From Lenisia limosa (taxonomy: Eukaryota > Breviatea), in the NCBI GenBank assembly GCA_001655205.1, contig LPNZ01005834.1, forward strand, positions 1 through 61,552: a stretch of DNA of 61,552 nucleotides, read 5' to 3'. Within the stretch, counting starts at the first letter, position 1. Each line of letters starts with the position of its first letter. The notes under the pieces are model-generated. The model made no database searches. It was not told where the DNA came from and was given only the letters and a program-made list of their open reading frames with translations. A program made the position numbers and the translations under genes. Shown piece by piece: positions 23,486 through 35,289 of the stretch.

Positions 23486-25872
23486 TTATGGTATATTTTG
23501 ACCCCACATGCTTTGATACTCTGTCTTTTGACTCATTATGTGGAGGCTTATCTGAAGTGTGAGATCCCTAGCCCCATGAATGTGAAATCGCCAAGTTGCA
23601 ATTCCACCATCCTCACCATCAGCTAGTCTACAGTACTTTTCTTGGTCAATCCGTTTTTGGACAGCTTCGGATAAGAAATGCCAGGAAAATTCTTCCGGAC
23701 AAAGTAGTTCAGACGGGCAGTAGTTCGCTTTGTAGCGCATTTTCGGGCCTGAAAATAACACCTTGGAGAAGAGTAATACACTTACAAGATGAAATGTAGT
23801 ATCCAAAGTAGTAATGTTGACAGTTCAGACTAAGTGCTAAAGACGATTCGTAAATTGCAGAGTATGAGCCCAAAGACAGGTCTTTGTGGGTACTACATGG
23901 GTAAAAGTATAGTTTCATAACTCCTTACGAATCATAAAAGAAGTAAACGGATGAAAGGACATTTGGAAGGAGATCAAGAACTCCAACCGCAATCAACTGG
24001 CCATTCAAAACATAACCTTGGAGAGTTATCACTGCTAAATTGAAACTGCCGTACGTAAATGGTAATGTCCAAAAGCCTTCTCCTCTGACGATTCCTGCCC
24101 CATTCTTCTTTTGCCACTCGCTGTGGGCTGAAATGCTCAGAGAATGCAAGTACAAAAAACAACATACTGTTGGTGCCATAAAAGGAGAATCACACAGAAA
24201 TCTGGTATACTGTTTCGGGGTCAACTCCTCGGGTTTATCATGGTGAACCTCGGCCTTTTTGGTCAAATAAACAAATAAAACACCCATCAAAAAGTTTCAT
24301 TCTCCTCAAAAATATCACTATGTGAGGACTGAGGCCTGATTTTCTTCAAAGATTCACCATACTTGGTACTTGCAATAAAGTTGAAAAGCATCCTCTTGAA
24401 ATTTGGCTGGCACAAGGGTAACAACAAGGTTGTTCTCGCCCCCAGCCGGAGAAAGAGATAATGGGAAGATACCTACATAAATCAGCAATAAGTTTTATTT
24501 CTGGACAAATACGAAGCCCATCATATGATGAACTACAATAAGTAAATAGAAGTACTACTTTTGATAGATTTGGAATAACCACATCATGAAGGCGTATATC
24601 AGTGGTGAAAAATTATGATATATTCCACCCCAAGAATAGTACGGCAGAGTTTCCCCTACTTTTGAGAGGCGATTTTGGGGGAGCTTTTTTCTTTTTCTCT
24701 CGTTTCGTTGTCTGGACAATAAGAATAAGGACAAGCAAGAAAATAAGAGATGGGTAAGAATGACAATAAGAGATGGGTAAGAATGAAAATAAGAGATGGG
24801 TAAGAATGAAAATGACAAAGTCCTTTATGTAAAGAGCTATCACGAGGCCAACTGGATAGAACTTCCCGTCCTCATGTATTGAGCCTTCCCTAAAGTTCTT
24901 GATTTTGTGGCTTTTGAGTCTAGAGAGGCTACCTTGGCTGCATTCTTTGTTGCTTGACCCTATATTGATAAATAGGAACCTGTCAAATCGTTGACCACAA
25001 AATTCTGGGATGCTGAGTGACGACATACCTACAAACCATTTCACAGTCAAAATGGCGCCCTTCTACCACAATTTATCCAAAGGACATATAGCTCTGGTTT
25101 GCCTTTATCTGTAATGATGCAATTTTGTTATATATTTTTTTTGCAATTTTGGAATGAATATTGACAGCAGTATCTAGTGAACGCTATGTTTATTGTCAGG
25201 TGATCAAAGCGCATGGCCATTCTTAGTTTCTAGAACTTCTTATGTGGCTGAAATATATGTATGATTTATAGTACACTACATGTAGATAATTATCTCATAT
25301 ATATAGCTCCTCAAATGCATCAAGGTGAAGAAATCAACAATATTCGTGATTGATCTGCAATAATTGGTATCATGTACATATATTATGTGCCCCAGACGTT
25401 GTTGTGGAGGCAGCTTTTCTGGTGCCTTTGGAACCGTTTTGCTTCCAGTTAGATACTTGGTCATTTTCTAAATAGGTCACAAGGTCGCGAATTAATCATT
25501 TGAAGCATGGCCTACTTTTACAACGTTTTTCTGGGATTTTGACAGTTGTAAGCGTTGAACGTCAAGGCGAATGGTGTATTGGGGGCAACAAGTCATGGCA
25601 TTGTCAGGGAAGTATACTGCATGGTGTAAAGAGAATATTTATAAACAAGAGACTATGTAACGAGCTAATAACACCCATCCCCAGTCACACTACAATCCCC
25701 CCCCCCCACCGTAATTGCCCGAACGCCTTCCTCCACGATTGATAATGTCCAAGTAGAGCTCAGGCGTGAGCTTGTGGAAATACACCCCGAAGCTTCGTGA
25801 CCCTACGTCTGACCCGCAGTATCCACAATGGTGTGCACTGCCCCCAGTGACTTCACCAATAGCATCCGTCAT
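23486..25872 (-). CDS. ATE1: Arginyl-tRNA-protein transferase
   Basis: Transfers Arg from Arg-tRNA to N-terminal Asp/Glu (and oxidised Cys) of proteins, marking them for the N-degron pathway. The start at 25870-25872 gives MTDAIGEV; the first exon holds the family's N-terminal signature HHCGYCGSDVGSRSFGVY and LIDRG-RRSG-like INRGGRRSGNY. Next comes AMTCCPQYTIRLD with the paired cysteines, which together with CGYC form the conserved Cys cluster (reported to bind Fe-S in ATE1). The C-terminal domain is clear: HHDKPEELTPKQYTRFLCDS, then YGSF and LNGQLIAVGVLDLLPNVLSS, SSVYFFYDS, HYYFGYYISSCK, and PKMRYKANYCPSELLCPE. Intron 1 begins GT followed by a long G run. Length and order fit the family. The true stop may lie slightly left or right of 23486 if a last intron was missed. 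Confidence 0.9.
24741..24811. repeat. Three-copy 23-24 bp tandem repeat in an ATE1 intron
   Basis: The unit AATAAGAGATGGGTAAGAATG occurs three times head to tail with one or two changes. It lies between ATE1 exons on the minus strand and reads as hydrophobic noise in translation, so it is taken as intronic. Confidence 0.75.
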
Positions 25873-25981
25873 GTTGTATGTATGGTGGATGGTGGGGAAC
25901 CTCTCCCCAACCTTTTTTGTGGCTATTGTTGTATTATTGTTGTGTTTTTCTTCGCTGGTTTGGGGGGGGGGNNNNNNNNNN

Positions 25982-27147
25982 AGACAGACATCCTGACCAT
26001 TCACTGCACGTGCCTGTGACACATTTCTCGTTTGTGACTGCGCATTTGCCATCAATGACATCATAACCCTGAAAAGGTGATGAGTACATAAAGAACAAAC
26101 CTGGACACAGCCGCAAGAATGTGAGCCTGCTTTGTTGGTGCACATTTGGGGGCAATCTCCGTTATTCAGTAAGCACTCGTCGGTGTCAGCTAAGAGATGA
26201 TAAAGTCAGGCAATAAGGTAACTATGACGTCCCGCGGGCCTACCACAAGGGTATCTGTCGTCACCGTCAGGATGGTAGAAGCCACTGTTACAGCTGCATT
26301 CATAGTCTCCAATCGTGTTGNNNNNNNNNNGGTGTCAGAGAAAACATGATAGCCATTCAAAAAGCCCCTTCCCACATCCAGCGTCCAAGGTTCCGCCATT
26401 ATCAAGACACTCGTTGTCGTCATTACAGGCAGGTCCGTCAGCTGTGAAGCCGCTCAGACAGCTGCAGGACCAGAATGGATCTACGTCTGTGCAGATCTGC
26501 TGACAATCGTCGAGACCCTCAGTGCACTGAAGACGTCAGAACCGGGCATTAAAGACATTCAGCATGGTATAACTTCACTCACCTCATTGATGGGGTCACA
26601 TCTGCCGTCGGCTTCGTCAGCTGAAAAGCGGTACCCTTCGTTACAAGAGCACGTGTATGACCCAACGGTGTCCGTGCTTGAGGGTAAAACGGCTTAATAA
26701 AGTCGTGATAAACTCTCCATCCACATACCAAACTTGGGCATTGACACAAACAGCTGGACTGAAGCCAACAGCACACTCGTCCACATCTACAGTGTGAGTC
26801 AACCTGGGGTGGACAAACTTTGACAGTTGGTGCCGTCGTCATAGTAGCCGTCGTCACACTCGCAGTCGTAAGAGCCGACCGTGTTGACACCTGAAAGTAA
26901 GCAACCACAAGGCATAGCGTACAATGGGAGTTCGGACGACAAGAGGCAGTGAGTAACGTGCATTCGTCAAGGTCCTTGCAGTCATTGTAGGGTTTGCTAG
27001 TGTCCAATTCATAGCCAGCAGGACAGGGAAGGCATCTACAGGTGAGTGACAGCGAAAAGAGCCCACTCCCATGAGGATTCGCTGATCGAGTTGCAGTTGT
27101 CCTGGAAACACGTGCCACACGGGTCCACGCGGCCGATAACTTGAATC
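25982..27147 (-). repeat. Near-identical copy of 9259-10411
   Basis: Exons and introns match at a level similar to the allelic overlaps elsewhere (isolated substitutions). Each copy fills the other's 10-N gaps: 26147-26190 covers the gap at 9418-9427, about 26583-26610 covers the gap at 9865-9874, and 9556-9605 covers the gap at 26321-26330. Identity ends abruptly at an exon boundary next to a G run. Confidence 0.85.
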
Positions 27148-29635
27148 TGGGGGGGAGGGGTGAAAAATGGGGTGGGGGGCACAATTTTGGTAAGGCAACA
27201 TGGGTAAGAAGGTCTCAGAGAACAATTGAAAGTCTAATACCTCATTGGCGACAATAGTTGTGTAGGTATTGGCATTGGCAGAAAGAAGAACCAAGTATTG
27301 GGCACGTGCATACACCTGAAGATAAGAATAGTAAACAACAGAAAACAATTCAATGAGAGACATACTGAGACAGTGAGGTAACGCGAATGGCCAAGGGAGC
27401 TTGAGCTGTAAATGTTTACATCTTTCACCCAATCAGCCTGCTCTGCTACGTCAACGGTATTCGAGAATGCTGTAGTCTTTCCGAAGAGTTTCAGCTGAGG
27501 AGTGAGGAAAAAAGCAGTTGCATTACAATTAGAGGAAACGAAGACCCACAGGGTAGTTGTCCGCAATGTTGATGATGGAGCTAGAAGTAGGGAACACAAA
27601 ACGGACCACGTCAACATAAGCAGCGTAGTTGAGAGAGAGTCGGATGGATGCCTTAACCATGATGATTTTGATCCGCCAAAAACGGTATGATTGATATTAA
27701 CTATGACGCAATGAAGCAGTTCGTCGGGTACAGGTAGAGAATACAACATATTAGAAGAGCAATTCGCACCGACATCATCTGACCAGCTCAACCACCTACC
27801 TTTCCACTGATTCCAACACTGAACTGCCCTGTGAAGACGTTACTATTGTAGTCCATGTACTCAACTTGGTCAACAAGCTACATTCAATTAGATGGGCACC
27901 ACTCCCTCCCTGCCTACAGTGCTGACAGTGCCGCATGTTGTCGAACCTGAACCACAACTTGCAGTGAACGGAATGATGTCTATGACAATCAGCAGTACAA
28001 GGAGAGTGAAGGCATACAACAACAGCAAACCCCCATCATACTTGGGTAGATCATCCAGTGAATTTTGTAGTTGGCGTTGATAGTTTGGCCGGGGATGTGC
28101 TCAAAGACGGAAATATCAGCTCCGTTAACACGGGTGCGCAGAATAACAGTTTCCAAATAGAGGTTGGTGTCACCGTGTTGCGTTGACGCAAACACGACAG
28201 GTGGCAGACTCAGGGAAACTGTCCATGAAATCGACACTTTGGTTTGGTGGGTATTTGATTTTGAGAATGAAGTAATTCCTAAAGAGTCAAGAAGAAGCTT
28301 TCATGACAGAAAACATTTCAATCCCCCAAACCTGCAAATTCATCATCCGGCCTCTGAATGAAAGCAATATTCGTGGAGGCCGCGTAGTTATCATAACGTT
28401 TGCTGCGCCAGAGATTTTGAACTTCCCACTACAGAATTACAAGCTGACCCTACGTGCACAAAGACTAAATTGGTACACCCACGTTTGACGTTCTCAGTTG
28501 AGGGTAGATAATGTCCTCATCGCCTTTGTACCATCCGTAACCATTGGTCCCAATGAAAACAGGCTGAAGGGTGAGCTGGGCACAGAAAAAAACTACTCGA
28601 AGCTGGATTAAATTTGAAAAACAATGTTCATATAGTAAAAGATTTGTGCAATTTTTCAATTCCCCTTGCTGTAAAATACGTAATTACTGCAGCAGAAAAG
28701 TTCACCAAAATTTGACAGTAATTTTTTTAAGAAATAAAAGTCTGTTTAAGATTTCTTCGAAATGAAAAACAAACAATTGGCAAGGGCAATAATCAATTCA
28801 ACTGTCACTGCCCAAATATTAAACCAACATAGCTTACGTTATTAATGGCAAATGGTAAGGCTGTAGACTTGGTAGAGCTAAATCCGGCGTAGTAGTACTC
28901 TAAACAGTGAATTTCGGACTCATTGAAGAAGAGAACATACCAAAGGTATTCTGTGTTGCAGCTGGGCAGATTTGATGGTAGATGTAAGAACCAATATGTC
29001 CACCGCCCGAATGCCTAGAATTGTGAGCCAGCATTCGCAAATGTTTTAAACTGACTCGATAAAAGACTTCTGGGAGTGTATGTTGTACTCAAAGTAAGCT
29101 GTATTGGCAACCGTGGCGGTGTATTGGGCCTGTGGAATCAGAGAATGTCGAGAATAAATAAGATGCCAATACCTGGATTGCAAGAATTTAAGCAGATAAG
29201 AAGATGGGGAAATGGAAAAAAAAGCCAAAATAAATAAAAAAAGTAACACTATTTCAAAGAGAATCAACCCCAGCATTGTATGATTGGATTAGTTGGAATC
29301 ACAACAGTAAAACAGGATGAAATTCCTGGAACTGTATGATTACCACTAATGACAAGATACATAAGAAGGTTCCTGCCTACCTGCACATAGCACCCTTGTC
29401 CAAAGGAATTTCCTGTGTTCAAAGAAACTACAGAGGTGAGTTCTGGCACTAGTAGGGAGCCAATATGCCAATATTAAAACATAAATTACTGATAAATAAA
29501 GCAAAGCTATCATCGGAAGGCTTCTAGAGTTCAGAATGGAGATTGGAGAAAAAAAAACATGTTAAACAAACCGTAATAGGCACTTGTTAAGGACACAATA
29601 GTGCATATTATCAACAGATTAACTGCTGAGAGCAT
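25982..29635 (-). CDS. Second EGF receptor-like gene, paralogue of gene 1, 3' end missing
   Basis: The start at 29633-29635 encodes a signal peptide (MLSAVNLLIICTIVSLTSAYY). Exons then match EGF gene 1 one for one: SFGQGCYVQ, a lectin-like exon (VSLSLPPVVFASTQHG, 28237-28030), VNAS-type extracellular exons at 27850-27240, and EGF repeats from 27140 on (DLDECTLLTASCRPNSH). From 27147 down to 25982 the sequence, introns included, is nearly identical to 9259-10411 of gene 1, while the 5' exons and introns are clearly diverged. It stops at a 10-N gap (25972-25981), beyond which lies the ATE1 start, so the membrane-proximal half is absent. Either this is a truncated paralogue or the assembly has misplaced an allelic contig. 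Confidence 0.65.
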
Positions 29636-30537
29636 TGTTGGAGGAGAACCTGAGATTTTGTCACCAATTCATACTCCCCAAGGGTCTAAGGTTCGTTGCT
29701 TTCTCTTATTTCTCAGTTTTACTTACTAAAGACCACTAAAGAACTTACAACCTTTATTCCTTTATTTTTGAAAAATGTCAAAAATTTATCTGCGGATGAA
29801 TTCAATTTTTCGCCGAATAGCCGATGACCTCCTCCTATTCCTCCAACCCCCACCCCCATTTTGTGCCCCCACTCCGGTGACAACCCTGTGACAACCCACT
29901 GAAAGACAACTGAAAGACAAGGGGCCTCCAATCATGAAAATTAGTATTCCATCAGATTCTACCACCCGCACTCTCCAAAACCCAGTTTCCACCACTGTTT
30001 TCCAGCTGTTTTTGGCATATTCGTTGTATATACATATACATATATAATAATTTATAATTAGACCTAATTTGTACCTAATAAGTACCTAATTACATAACTA
30101 CACATAGCTACTCAATGACTCAACTGTGTCTGCTGTGACTCAACCGAAGAGACTCAGTCCAACAACCCCCCCCCCCCTTTTTTTTTTTNNNNNNNNNNNN
30201 NNNNNNNNNNNNNNNNNNNNNNNNNNNNNNNNNNNNNNNNNNNNNNNNNNNNNNNNNNNNNNNNNNNNNNNNNNNNNNNNNAAACTCGGTTTCCACCATC
30301 CACCACTATTTGACTGGTGAAATACTAATTTCATGAGTGGAGCCCCCCTGCTGAAAGAGGGCTGGTGACCTCCAGATATTCCATCCAGACTGGCAATAAA
30401 AAATGAAACAGATAAACAGATATCTAGATATGCATCATGGGCGCAACACAATACCCAACTTGATTGTAAGTCTCTGAGGGGAGGGAGAATTGGGGGAGAA
30501 TGAAAATCTATCAATAAATAAAGTGTGTGTAACTGGC
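29636..30537. other. Intergenic region with long N gap
   Basis: This holds the presumed promoter of EGF gene 2 and the 3' flank of the Rab24-like gene. It contains AT-rich simple sequence near 30020-30110, a C run followed by a T run, and unresolved bases at 30189-30281. No gene was seen. Confidence 0.45.
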
Positions 30538-32025
30538 CTAACAACAAGGTTTCTTTTCCGGCTCCTTCTGAGACGCAACATTGACCTGTGAACTTGAGGG
30601 CGATGCTGCGTCCACTGTTGACACGTGTGCTCCCGAGGACGGGTCTACCCCCAAGAAGTCCGCGGCAATACGGAAGAAAATCTAAACTGTGAAAGGAATA
30701 CTTATCACAACCTGTTATACTACATATATCATTCAAATTTGACAAGTCTTTAAAATACCCTTCCCACCGTCTCAACATTTTTACCGGTCAAAGCCGACGC
30801 TGTTGTCATAAACGGCAGCTCAACGTCCCTTTTGACACTTCTCATCGCGTCCATCACAAAAGACTCCGCATCACGTTGTGAAACCTCAATATTTTCCTGA
30901 TACGTGAGATGATACTATCACCACAAAATGCCAATGGAGAAAAATAGGAAGAGCAAATGGCCTCGATGAATACATATCAAAACTTTTTTCTAAGGTAAAA
31001 GCTTGAACACTCAGCCAATTGGAACACATAACATATCCTCGCACCTCATCATCCGCTTTGTTGCCAACAACGTACACTGCACAATCAGGTTCATTTGAGA
31101 GGAGTTCGCTGATCCAAAACTTCAGTTTCAACAATGAGTTCTTCTCCAACAAATCTAGAAGGTTACGGAACCAAGAGAAAAGCATTTTTTCATCCATTAG
31201 ATTAAGGGTGGTGACAAAAAAAAAATACTTAGTTGCTCTCTAGTATTAAAACCACACTTTTCCTTCTGAAAAATCATAGAGATAATGCTCAAAGAAAAAG
31301 AATACTCCACCCAGAGCCTCAAAAAGTCGTGGGTAACCCCCAGATAAATCGAAAAATATAAATAATAAAGAAATGAAAGAACAAACAAACAAAGAAATAA
31401 GTAAACAAACAAACAAATAAATAGTAATATAAGCTCTATTTACATTCATGAGGAGGGGTGCATGTCCAGAAGCAAATAAAAAATATGTATGGCCAATACA
31501 ACCACTTATTACGGCAATCCCCCTCCCCCCAGCACCCACAAACCATAGCACACTACAGCGGCCTTTGCTCCTCTGTAATAAATCTTTGACATCGACTCAA
31601 AGCGCTCTGAAAAGATTACAGTTTTAACATTTTCTGAAAAGATATTTAAATATGGAATGTACAACAACAAAGTGAAGAAAATGATAGTTTAATGTTACGT
31701 ATGGAGCAAATTTCTAGAAATTTACATGTGAAATACCCGTTTAAAAGGCAACAAACTAACCTGACCCAGCCGTGTCCCATATGCCAAGTACAACTTGGGA
31801 TCCTCCGATTTCGACTTTACGCCCGCCAAACGCTGCTCCAACTGTCTGAATTGAGTTAAAATGGTGAGGGATATAAAGGAAGACACAACAGTGCCCAAAA
31901 GGGAGCCTAACCTGAGCCTGAGACTGGTTATACGTGTTATTCAGGAACCTTTGGACTAAACATGTTTTTCCTGTTCCTGCACGCCCAAGAATGACGACTT
32001 TAACGTCAACCTTAGGAGCAGACAT
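30538..32025 (-). CDS. Rab24-like small GTPase
   Basis: The start at 32023-32025 gives MSAPKVDVKVVILG, then the P-loop GRAGTGKTCLVQRFL, effector region QTVGAAFGGRKVEI, G3 as [42 protein letters not shown] (G4, NKxD), then FMTTASALTGKNVE (G5) and a C-terminal tail ending in a double cysteine before TAG (30538-30540). The 'VGAAF' switch I and DTAGSE (Ser for the usual Gln) match Rab24, a Rab with low GTPase activity linked to autophagosome clearance in animals. The two C-terminal Cys are the expected geranylgeranylation site. Introns are longer than elsewhere, one with simple repeats (31360-31425). Confidence 0.85.
31360..31425. repeat. A/AC-rich simple repeat in a Rab24-like intron
   Basis: Repeated AAAC/AAAT units (for example AAACAAACAAACAAATAAAT) of low complexity lie within the long intron between the [10 protein letters not shown] exon and the next Rab exon. 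Confidence 0.7.
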
Positions 32026-32432
32026 GATCTAAAACTGTTTCTTTCGAACAAACCAGATAGTTTGTCACAACTAGCTCTTTTTATTTTCCGCGCAAGTTTA
32101 TCTCTTTTATACTCTCAAATCTTTCGTTTCCTTTGTTTTTCGATATTTTTAGCGATCTCTTGATCTATGCCCCCTCCCCTCTCCCACTTTCCACCTTTCC
32201 CCTCGCTCTCCCATCCACATTGCTTCCACACCTCCCATTTTAAACAACTTAACAGCTCAGTGACAACCAATACAGTCAAACAGTTCACACAATATACAGG
32301 TCCACTACAGGTCACCCCTGCCTGTCCACAGTTGTGAAGGGCAATAATCAATTGACAACTTGCGGCGATATGGGATCCGACTAAATCTTGTTGTCAAAGA
32401 AGTTTTGTTGTTTCAACCCCAATTGATGAATT
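32026..32432. promoter_or_regulatory. Divergent intergenic region, Rab24-like / RRM gene
   Basis: About 400 bp between outward-facing genes, pyrimidine-rich in the middle (32165-32230). No defined element was recognised. Confidence 0.35.
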
Positions 32433-34969
32433 ATGGATGGCGTCTGGCACACTGATACAGGAGGCTATGCGTATGGTCTTTCCAAAGGTNNNNNNNNNNN
32501 NNNNNNNNNNNNNNNNNNNNNNNNNNNNNNNNNNNNNNNNNNNNNNNNNNNNNNNNNNNNNNNNNNNNNNNNNNNNNNNNNNNNNNNNNNNNNNNNNNNN
32601 NNNNNTGATGACAAGAAAGCACCAAAAAATAAGGAAAATGAAGAAATTGAGAAAGAATGGGCTGAGCTGAAAGCCAATGTTCAGGAATCTATGCGAGATA
32701 ATAGGTTTGTTGCTTTTTGCTGTTGTCCATTCCACTATTTGGATAATTCAATGTAGTGCTGTCATTATTCTGGGCGTGCCTCCTGAAGTTTCACATGCCG
32801 AGCTTCTTGAAAAGCTTTCAACCTATGGAACTGTCTGTTCTCTCCGTGCCAGGTTTGCGTCGACTTGATCCAAAATCATTTATCTCAATGTAGAGAAGAT
32901 AACCTGGGTCATATTTGTGAATTTTCTCGACCTGATATGGCACAACATGTGCTGACCGATTTGAATGGTCATATCTGGAACGGTTCAGCCTTGAAAGTGC
33001 AATATGTCACTGTATGAGGGGTTACGCAAATGGCTATATCCCTCTAGGTGCAATAAGCTGATTCATTACTCACCTCCCCACTAATCCGTAGGGGGTTGGA
33101 GGACCCTCTCTCCTCTTGCCTCCGCAGCCTCCTCGTGCCGCGTTATCTCCACCTCCTTCTCCACCGCCTGGGTGGAAGCAGCCCAATGAAGGGATTAACA
33201 AGGTAGGTATGGGTTATCACAAAATAAATTTCGCTGGCTCATGAAATGCAATTGACGTTAGCATGAAGTCCTTAATAGAATATATGATATATCTTTACGC
33301 GACCAGATCCCTTTCATTGACCTTGAGCCTGTTGAACTCGATAGTGAAACGGGTGCTACAAGGCACCAGCTTCTTCCTGGTGAGACAAATTTACTTACTA
33401 ATATTGCAGGAACATCCGTGATGCCGTCCATCATTCTTGATGAGGCTGCCTTTGACGTGGATTTGACTTCTGAGGTGAGAAGTTGGTATTCCCAAATATC
33501 TTCCTGCTATATTGGTTATCGTTGCGTCAATGAGGGGTACAGCTAAACATTTGGTGGAAACAATGTCAGTTTCAATAGTCATATTTGACTTTAGTATTAC
33601 GAATCTTTGGGTTAGGGCGAAGTTTTTCGCTTCCCAATGCGTTTTGAGTGAACTATTTAGAAACTGTAAAATATAACCATTTTCACATTTCTACATATCA
33701 TACCATTTTATGATATGATCCCTTAATTTCGTGACGATGTGAAATAGCATTATTATTTGCCATTCCTTCTTAGAAGGCGGATTGCAAATCTATTTTTAGT
33801 CGGATTTTCGTACTCGGAGTCGCATTTTTACGTTTTCCGCCGACGAGTTATAAATTAACGCTTTTTGCTCAAAGTCATTATGCAACTCAGCTTGGTAAAG
33901 GCTCTCTTCGTCGGATTTTGTCAAAGAGGCCTGGAAACAACCTCAGATTAACCTCATGGGATGGCAATAATTGTAGGAGGGCAGTCCACTACGCCGGTTC
34001 TCCTATTAGAGAAAACAGCATTTTTGCCCCTCAAAAATGTGACACGTCGGGTTTCTGAAAATCCGACCATAAATCTGACGAGTAAAAAATGCGACGACGA
34101 ATAAAACAAATTTTGCATAATCTACCTCTTCATGTGGCCTTGGACTTATTACCCAGGATTTATCGCGAGTTGAGCAAACTTCAGAACCAGCACCCCACAC
34201 AGCAAACCCTCTCGGTACGGGAGTGGGAGATTATTATAAGCTTTTACTGTAGTGACAGTCTTATGCTACCAGGCCGAACTTACAAGCGACCTGGCTCTCA
34301 GTATCTCAAGAAGAAGGCTGATTCTGATAATCCAAAACCGGCACGAGGATCACCTTTTTCGTTTGGTCCACCCAAGCCCCCTTCCACCCCGTCACAGTCC
34401 AAGCAAGTTCCCGACACAGCCCAAACCAAGAAAAAAGTTACCGATACAGTAAAACCCAAGGAAATTCCCCATACAGCAAGACCTTCCATGGATGGAGCTC
34501 CAAGTCAAGACAAACCTATCCCTCTCATGGGACTCTTTGCCAAGCCTAAAGAGAAGGAGGATACTCCTGAAAACAAGCAGAGCCCGTCACCTCCTTCTCT
34601 GGATGATAAAGATAATGACACCAAGGTAGGCGTTCAAGTCTCCAATTAAGCTTATTTCTCTAGGAATCAACTGATGCTGTGAAAGGTTTAGGTTTGTTTT
34701 GGATCCGATAACTCTTGACTTTGTTTCTGCTTTCCTCCAACCCTTTAGCCCAATCTGGTGTTCCTGTGAGTCTCCTGAAGCTCGCTTTGGCCTCCAAAAA
34801 CTCTCAGGGCTTCAACGATTCGCTGCGAAAGATGCTGGACGAAATGTCGAGTGACAGTGATGAGGATGAGAGCGACGACGACGCCGACGTCACTGCCAAC
34901 GATGTTTGGCAGAGTTATGTTCTGAGAGCAACTTCCACTGCCCTCAATGCTGAAGAGAAGAAGAAATAG
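32433..34969 (+). CDS. RRM RNA-binding protein with disordered acidic tail (one or two genes)
   Basis: After a long N gap (32490-32605), exons give a charged segment (EEIEKEWAELKANVQESM) and then a full RRM: AVIILGVPPEVSHAELLEKL (RNP2 strand and helix 1), EDNLGHICEFSRPDMAQHVL (RNP1-like strand LGHICEFS) and TDLNGHIWNGSALKVQYV. A Pro-rich exon and PFIDLEPVELDSETG follow. Exons from 34089 add a helical piece (LDLLPRIYRELSKLQNQ), a Lys/Pro/Ser-rich region, and an acidic end (SSDSDEDESDDDADV) stopping at 34967-34969. It is probably a nuclear mRNA-processing factor; the family was not recognised. The start is ambiguous (ATG at 32433 or 32437, different frames). The roughly 600 bp between 33475 and 34089 may be an intron with an inserted element, or the boundary of two genes. 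Confidence 0.5.
33794..34105. mobile_element. Possible MITE-like element with imperfect inverted ends
   Basis: The left end carries GTCGGATTTTC followed by GTCGCATTTTTAC. The right end carries their reverse complements GAAAATCCGAC and GTAAAAAATGCGAC in mirrored positions. The interior of about 300 bp is non-coding. Arms are imperfect and a target-site duplication was not established. Confidence 0.35.
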
Positions 34970-35280
34970 TGTTGCAATGTCAATTGGTATTATGCTGTAT
35001 CGTAGTTGTTTTTTTCTTTTTGACCCCCCCCCCCCCNNNNNNNNNNNNNNNNNNNNNNNNNNNNNNNNNNNNNNNNNNNNNNNNNNNNNNNNNNNNNNNN
35101 NNNNAATTATATTTGGTGGTGGTGGACAGTTGTTGGAGCTGGTCTGAGATGATCAACAATATGATAAGAAAGGTCTCTATCCAAGCTTAAAGTTCCCAAA
35201 ATGCGGCAGCGGGGGGATCTTTATGATCTATTCTTTACAAAAATTTGATATTTTTATCGGCAATTTTTTTTGAAAGTTTG
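34970..35280. other. Gap-containing intergenic stretch
   Basis: A C run (35024-35036) leads into unresolved bases (35037-35104), then GGTGGTGGTGG-like sequence. The start of the next gene probably lies here or at an ATG near 35200, but no start could be fixed. Confidence 0.4.
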
Positions 35281-35289
35281 TGCGTTACA

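Noticed and set aside
25860-26019. Plus-strand hydrophobic ORFs near 25900
   Set aside because: The minus strand here is the ATE1 first exon, with unmistakable CGYC and RRSG motifs; the plus-strand frames are shadows.
30165-30188. C run plus T run beside a gap as a telomere or poly-A boundary
   Set aside because: No telomeric repeat unit is present and similar G/C runs occur at many gaps, so it is treated as an assembly break at a homopolymer.
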